Shown in pieces: positions 60,757-64,000 of a stretch of DNA of 64,000 nucleotides. The DNA is from Fictibacillus sp. FJAT-27399 (GTDB taxonomy: Bacteria; Bacillota; Bacilli; Bacillales; Fictibacillaceae). The stretch spans positions 147,459 to 211,458 of the forward strand of contig NZ_LMVC01000004.1 in assembly GCF_001510655.1 (NCBI RefSeq), given 5' to 3'. How positions within the stretch are numbered: position 1 is the first letter of the stretch; every line of letters begins with the position of its first letter. Under the pieces are notes generated by a model, which saw only the letters and a list, made by a program, of their open reading frames with translations, was not told the DNA's origin and searched no databases. The translations under genes and the position numbers were made by a program.

Positions 60757-61584
60757 ATGTCACCGATACTCGGAGAAATTATCGGAACGATGATCTTAAT
60801 TATTTTTGGTGGCGGCGTTGTTGCCAATGTTAGCTTAAAGAAATCCAAGGCAGAAGGCGGAGGGTGGATTGTTGTGGCCCTTGGCTGGGGTCTTGCTGTA
60901 TCGATGGCTGTATACGCTGTCGGTAAGTTCAGCGGTGCACATTTAAATCCAGCGGTTACGTTAGGATTGGCTGCAATTGGAGACTTTAGCTGGTCACAGG
61001 TTCCAGGGTATATTGCTGCACAGATGCTTGGTGGTTTCCTGGGCGGAATTATTGTTTATTTTCAATTTCTGCCTCACTGGGAACAGACAGAGGATCCAGC
61101 TGTGAAACTTGGCGTTTTTTCTACGGACCCTGCAATTCCACATACATTATCGAATCTTTTAAGTGAGTTTATTGGAACAGCTGTTTTACTGGTAGGACTT
61201 TTGTCTATTGGAGCGAATAAATTTACAGAAGGATTAAATCCTTTGATCGTCGGTTTCCTGATTGTAGCGATTGGATTATCTCTCGGAGGACCTACCGGAT
61301 ATGCGATTAACCCGGCACGTGACCTTGGGCCGAGACTGGCACATTTCTTTTTGCCGATCAGCGGCAAGGGAGGATCTAACTGGAAGTATGCCTGGATTCC
61401 TGTTGTCGGCCCGATTTTAGGCGGAGTATTTGGCGCACTTCTTTATCAAGCATTGTTTGAAGGCAAGGTAACCGCTTTCTTTTGGAGCTGGACCGTATTA
61501 TCGGCAATGATATTTGCAGCGGCTCATCTTGCCGGCAAGAGCGGTACACAAGGACTCAGACACGGTGAGAGAATAAAGAATTAA
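60757..61584 (+). CDS. glpF: Glycerol uptake facilitator
   Basis: A 275-residue aquaglyceroporin. Two NPA motifs, HLNPAVTLG (near 68) and INPARDLGPR (near 188), form the channel. Six membrane helices. The Asp after the second NPA (NPARD) is typical of glycerol-conducting members. AAAGGAGTG ribosome site. Confidence 0.95.
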   Translation: MSPILGEIIGTMILIIFGGGVVANVSLKKSKAEGGGWIVVALGWGLAVSMAVYAVGKFSGAHLNPAVTLGLAAIGDFSWSQVPGYIAAQMLGGFLGGIIVYFQFLPHWEQTEDPAVKLGVFSTDPAIPHTLSNLLSEFIGTAVLLVGLLSIGANKFTEGLNPLIVGFLIVAIGLSLGGPTGYAINPARDLGPRLAHFFLPISGKGGSNWKYAWIPVVGPILGGVFGALLYQALFEGKVTAFFWSWTVLSAMIFAAAHLAGKSGTQGLRHGERIKN

Positions 61585-61630
61585 CACACAAAAAACAAAT
61601 TAGAATGCATAAAAACCAGTTCATTTGTAA

Positions 61631-63139
<1,509 letters not shown>

Positions 63140-63146
63140 GGGGTGG

Positions 63147-63375
63147 TTTCTAAAAGATTGTTGCTTTGGGAACATTTTTGTAAAGTGCCTTCTTTGACAA
63201 GTTGATTGTAGTGCAAGGTGCGAGACTCCTGCGGGACAAGCGTGACAGGTGAAACCCGCAGGCGCTTGCGCCGAGGGGTTCAGCGCACGCCCCGCGAAAG
63301 TAGGCGTTTACGCCGGTAAAAGCGAGCATCCTGGAACGGAAATCAACTACTATCAAGAGCAACAAAAGTTACGAA
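63147..63375 (+). repeat. Family-1 modular intergenic repeat, copy 7
   Basis: Forward copy between glpK and glpD: left end CTAAAAGATTGTTGCTTTGGG, right end AAGAGCAACAAAAGTTACGA. Lacks the CGAAAATG module but has GTAGGCGTTTACGCCGGTAA between CCGCGAAA and AGCGAGC. Confidence 0.85.
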
Positions 63376-63405
63376 TACAGCCTAAAAAAAATTCGAGCGC
63401 ACCAT

Positions 63406-63434
63406 TTGCAAACTTCATCATAACTTGTTATGAT
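63406..63434 (+). promoter_or_regulatory. Promoter of glpD
   Basis: -35 TTGCAA (63406-63411) and -10 TATGAT (63429-63434), 17-bp spacer. Confidence 0.75.
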
Positions 63435-63441
63435 AGCATTA

Positions 63442-63518
63442 AGTTAATAACGGTCGGAGCTACGGAGAGACCACAATACCCTGAGATAGGTTCAGGGGTA
63501 TTGTGGTCTCTTTTTTGT
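63442..63518 (+). promoter_or_regulatory. GlpP-responsive leader of glpD
   Basis: GTTAATAACGGTCGGAGCTACGGAGA is followed by a strong terminator (GAGACCACAATACCC/GGGGTATTGTGGTCTC, then six Ts). It parallels the glpF leader in word order and spacing. GlpP bound to glycerol-3-phosphate is expected to allow read-through. Confidence 0.8.
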
Positions 63519-63600
63519 TCTCTCGACAAAAATATACGCTTTAATTTGAGTGCTTTAGGAAAAGAATAACATTGAGGGATAAAAGAAGGAGCGGCGTGAT

Positions 63601-64000
63601 ATGGATAATAATCAATTTTCAAGCAATAAAAGAGAACAATATATAGAGGATATGAAAACTGCTTCCCTGGATTTATTAGTGATCGGGGGCGGAGTGACAG
63701 GAGCAGGAATTCTACTTGATGCCACGACTCGCGGGATGAAAGCAGGCGTTTTGGAAATGCAGGACTTCGCAGGAGGTACATCCAGCCGTTCTACTAAGCT
63801 TGTCCATGGCGGACTTCGCTACTTAAAACAGTTCGAAGTCGGCCTGGTTGCAGAAGTAGGTAAAGAGCGTGCAATCGTTTATGAGAATGCACCCCATGTA
63901 ACGACACCGGAGTGGATGCTTCTTCCAATGTACAAAAAAGGGACATTCGGCAAATTTTCTACTTCCATCGGTCTTAAGGTTTATGACTTTTTGGCAGGTG
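63601..64000 (+). CDS. glpD: Glycerol-3-phosphate dehydrogenase GlpD (5' part)
   Basis: The gene starts at ATG 63601 (AAGGAG upstream) and is cut by the window end; 133 codons are present, all open. The FAD motif [19 protein letters not shown] (about 27-45) and [17 protein letters not shown] are those of the membrane-associated, quinone-linked aerobic glycerol-3-phosphate dehydrogenase. It completes glycerol breakdown to DHAP. Confidence 0.93.
   Translation, partial: MDNNQFSSNKREQYIEDMKTASLDLLVIGGGVTGAGILLDATTRGMKAGVLEMQDFAGGTSSRSTKLVHGGLRYLKQFEVGLVAEVGKERAIVYENAPHVTTPEWMLLPMYKKGTFGKFSTSIGLKVYDFLAG

Overview
This window is a stretch of chromosome from an endospore-forming member of the Bacillaceae. 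It carries spo0F, spoIIR, rpoE (delta subunit) and a sporulation-kinase-like histidine kinase, and its gene order follows the Bacillus subtilis rpoE-pyrG-spo0F-fbaA-murAB-glpX-rho-tdk-prfA-spoIIR-ywlC-glyA-upp-atp region. Fictibacillus or a close relative is my guess; the sequence alone does not fix the genus. I saw no rRNA, tRNA, prophage, complete insertion sequence or cas genes.

Layout. 1-3.5 kb: a small XapX-type membrane protein, an alpha/beta hydrolase, UV endonuclease uvsE and a cardiolipin synthase. 3.6-15.5 kb: a fatty-acid/branched-chain acyl-CoA block. It holds a membrane Fe-S oxidoreductase (ywjF), then thiolase, 3-hydroxybutyryl-CoA dehydrogenase, two acyl-CoA dehydrogenases, MeaB GTPase, a TetR regulator and the fused B12 mutase IcmF. 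Two related TetR-type operators precede ywjF and the thiolase gene. 15.5-28.3 kb: rpoE, pyrG, ywjG, spo0F, fbaA, tal, murA, glpX, rho, rpmE (zinc-independent type), tdk and a lipoprotein. 28.3-35.5 kb: CoA-disulfide reductase, a MOSC protein, prfA-prmC, and a SAM-riboswitch-controlled pair (a flavin monooxygenase related to SfnG/SsuD, plus an ATP-grasp ligase). 35.8-43.1 kb: spoIIR, ywlB, ywlC with a DnaA-box cluster, a four-PAS histidine kinase, mntP, ywlE (with an insertion), rpiB and ywlG. 43.3-47.0 kb: gluconate catabolism (RpiR regulator, gnd, gntK). 47.4-51.4 kb: glyA, a BdbD/BdbC disulfide pair and upp. 52.5-59.8 kb: the complete ATP synthase operon atpZIBEFHAGDC. 60-64 kb: the glycerol regulon glpP-glpF-glpK-glpD (glpD runs off the end), with GlpP-type leader terminators and a cre site.

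The least expected content is between the genes. (1) A modular repeat of about 230-280 bp with terminal hairpins occurs seven times. (2) A second family occurs six times, including once inside the atp operon; its hairpin arms change sequence but keep pairing, as a structured RNA would. (3) Four separate arrays of short direct repeats have a 20-21 bp period, each with its own repeat word; three of the four lie between convergent genes. (4) Five 13-bp GGTGYCWGRCACC palindromes are present. (5) Nine DnaA boxes lie within 480 bp around the start of ywlC. Regulatory RNAs I can support are an S-box riboswitch, the pyrG leader attenuator and two GlpP leaders.
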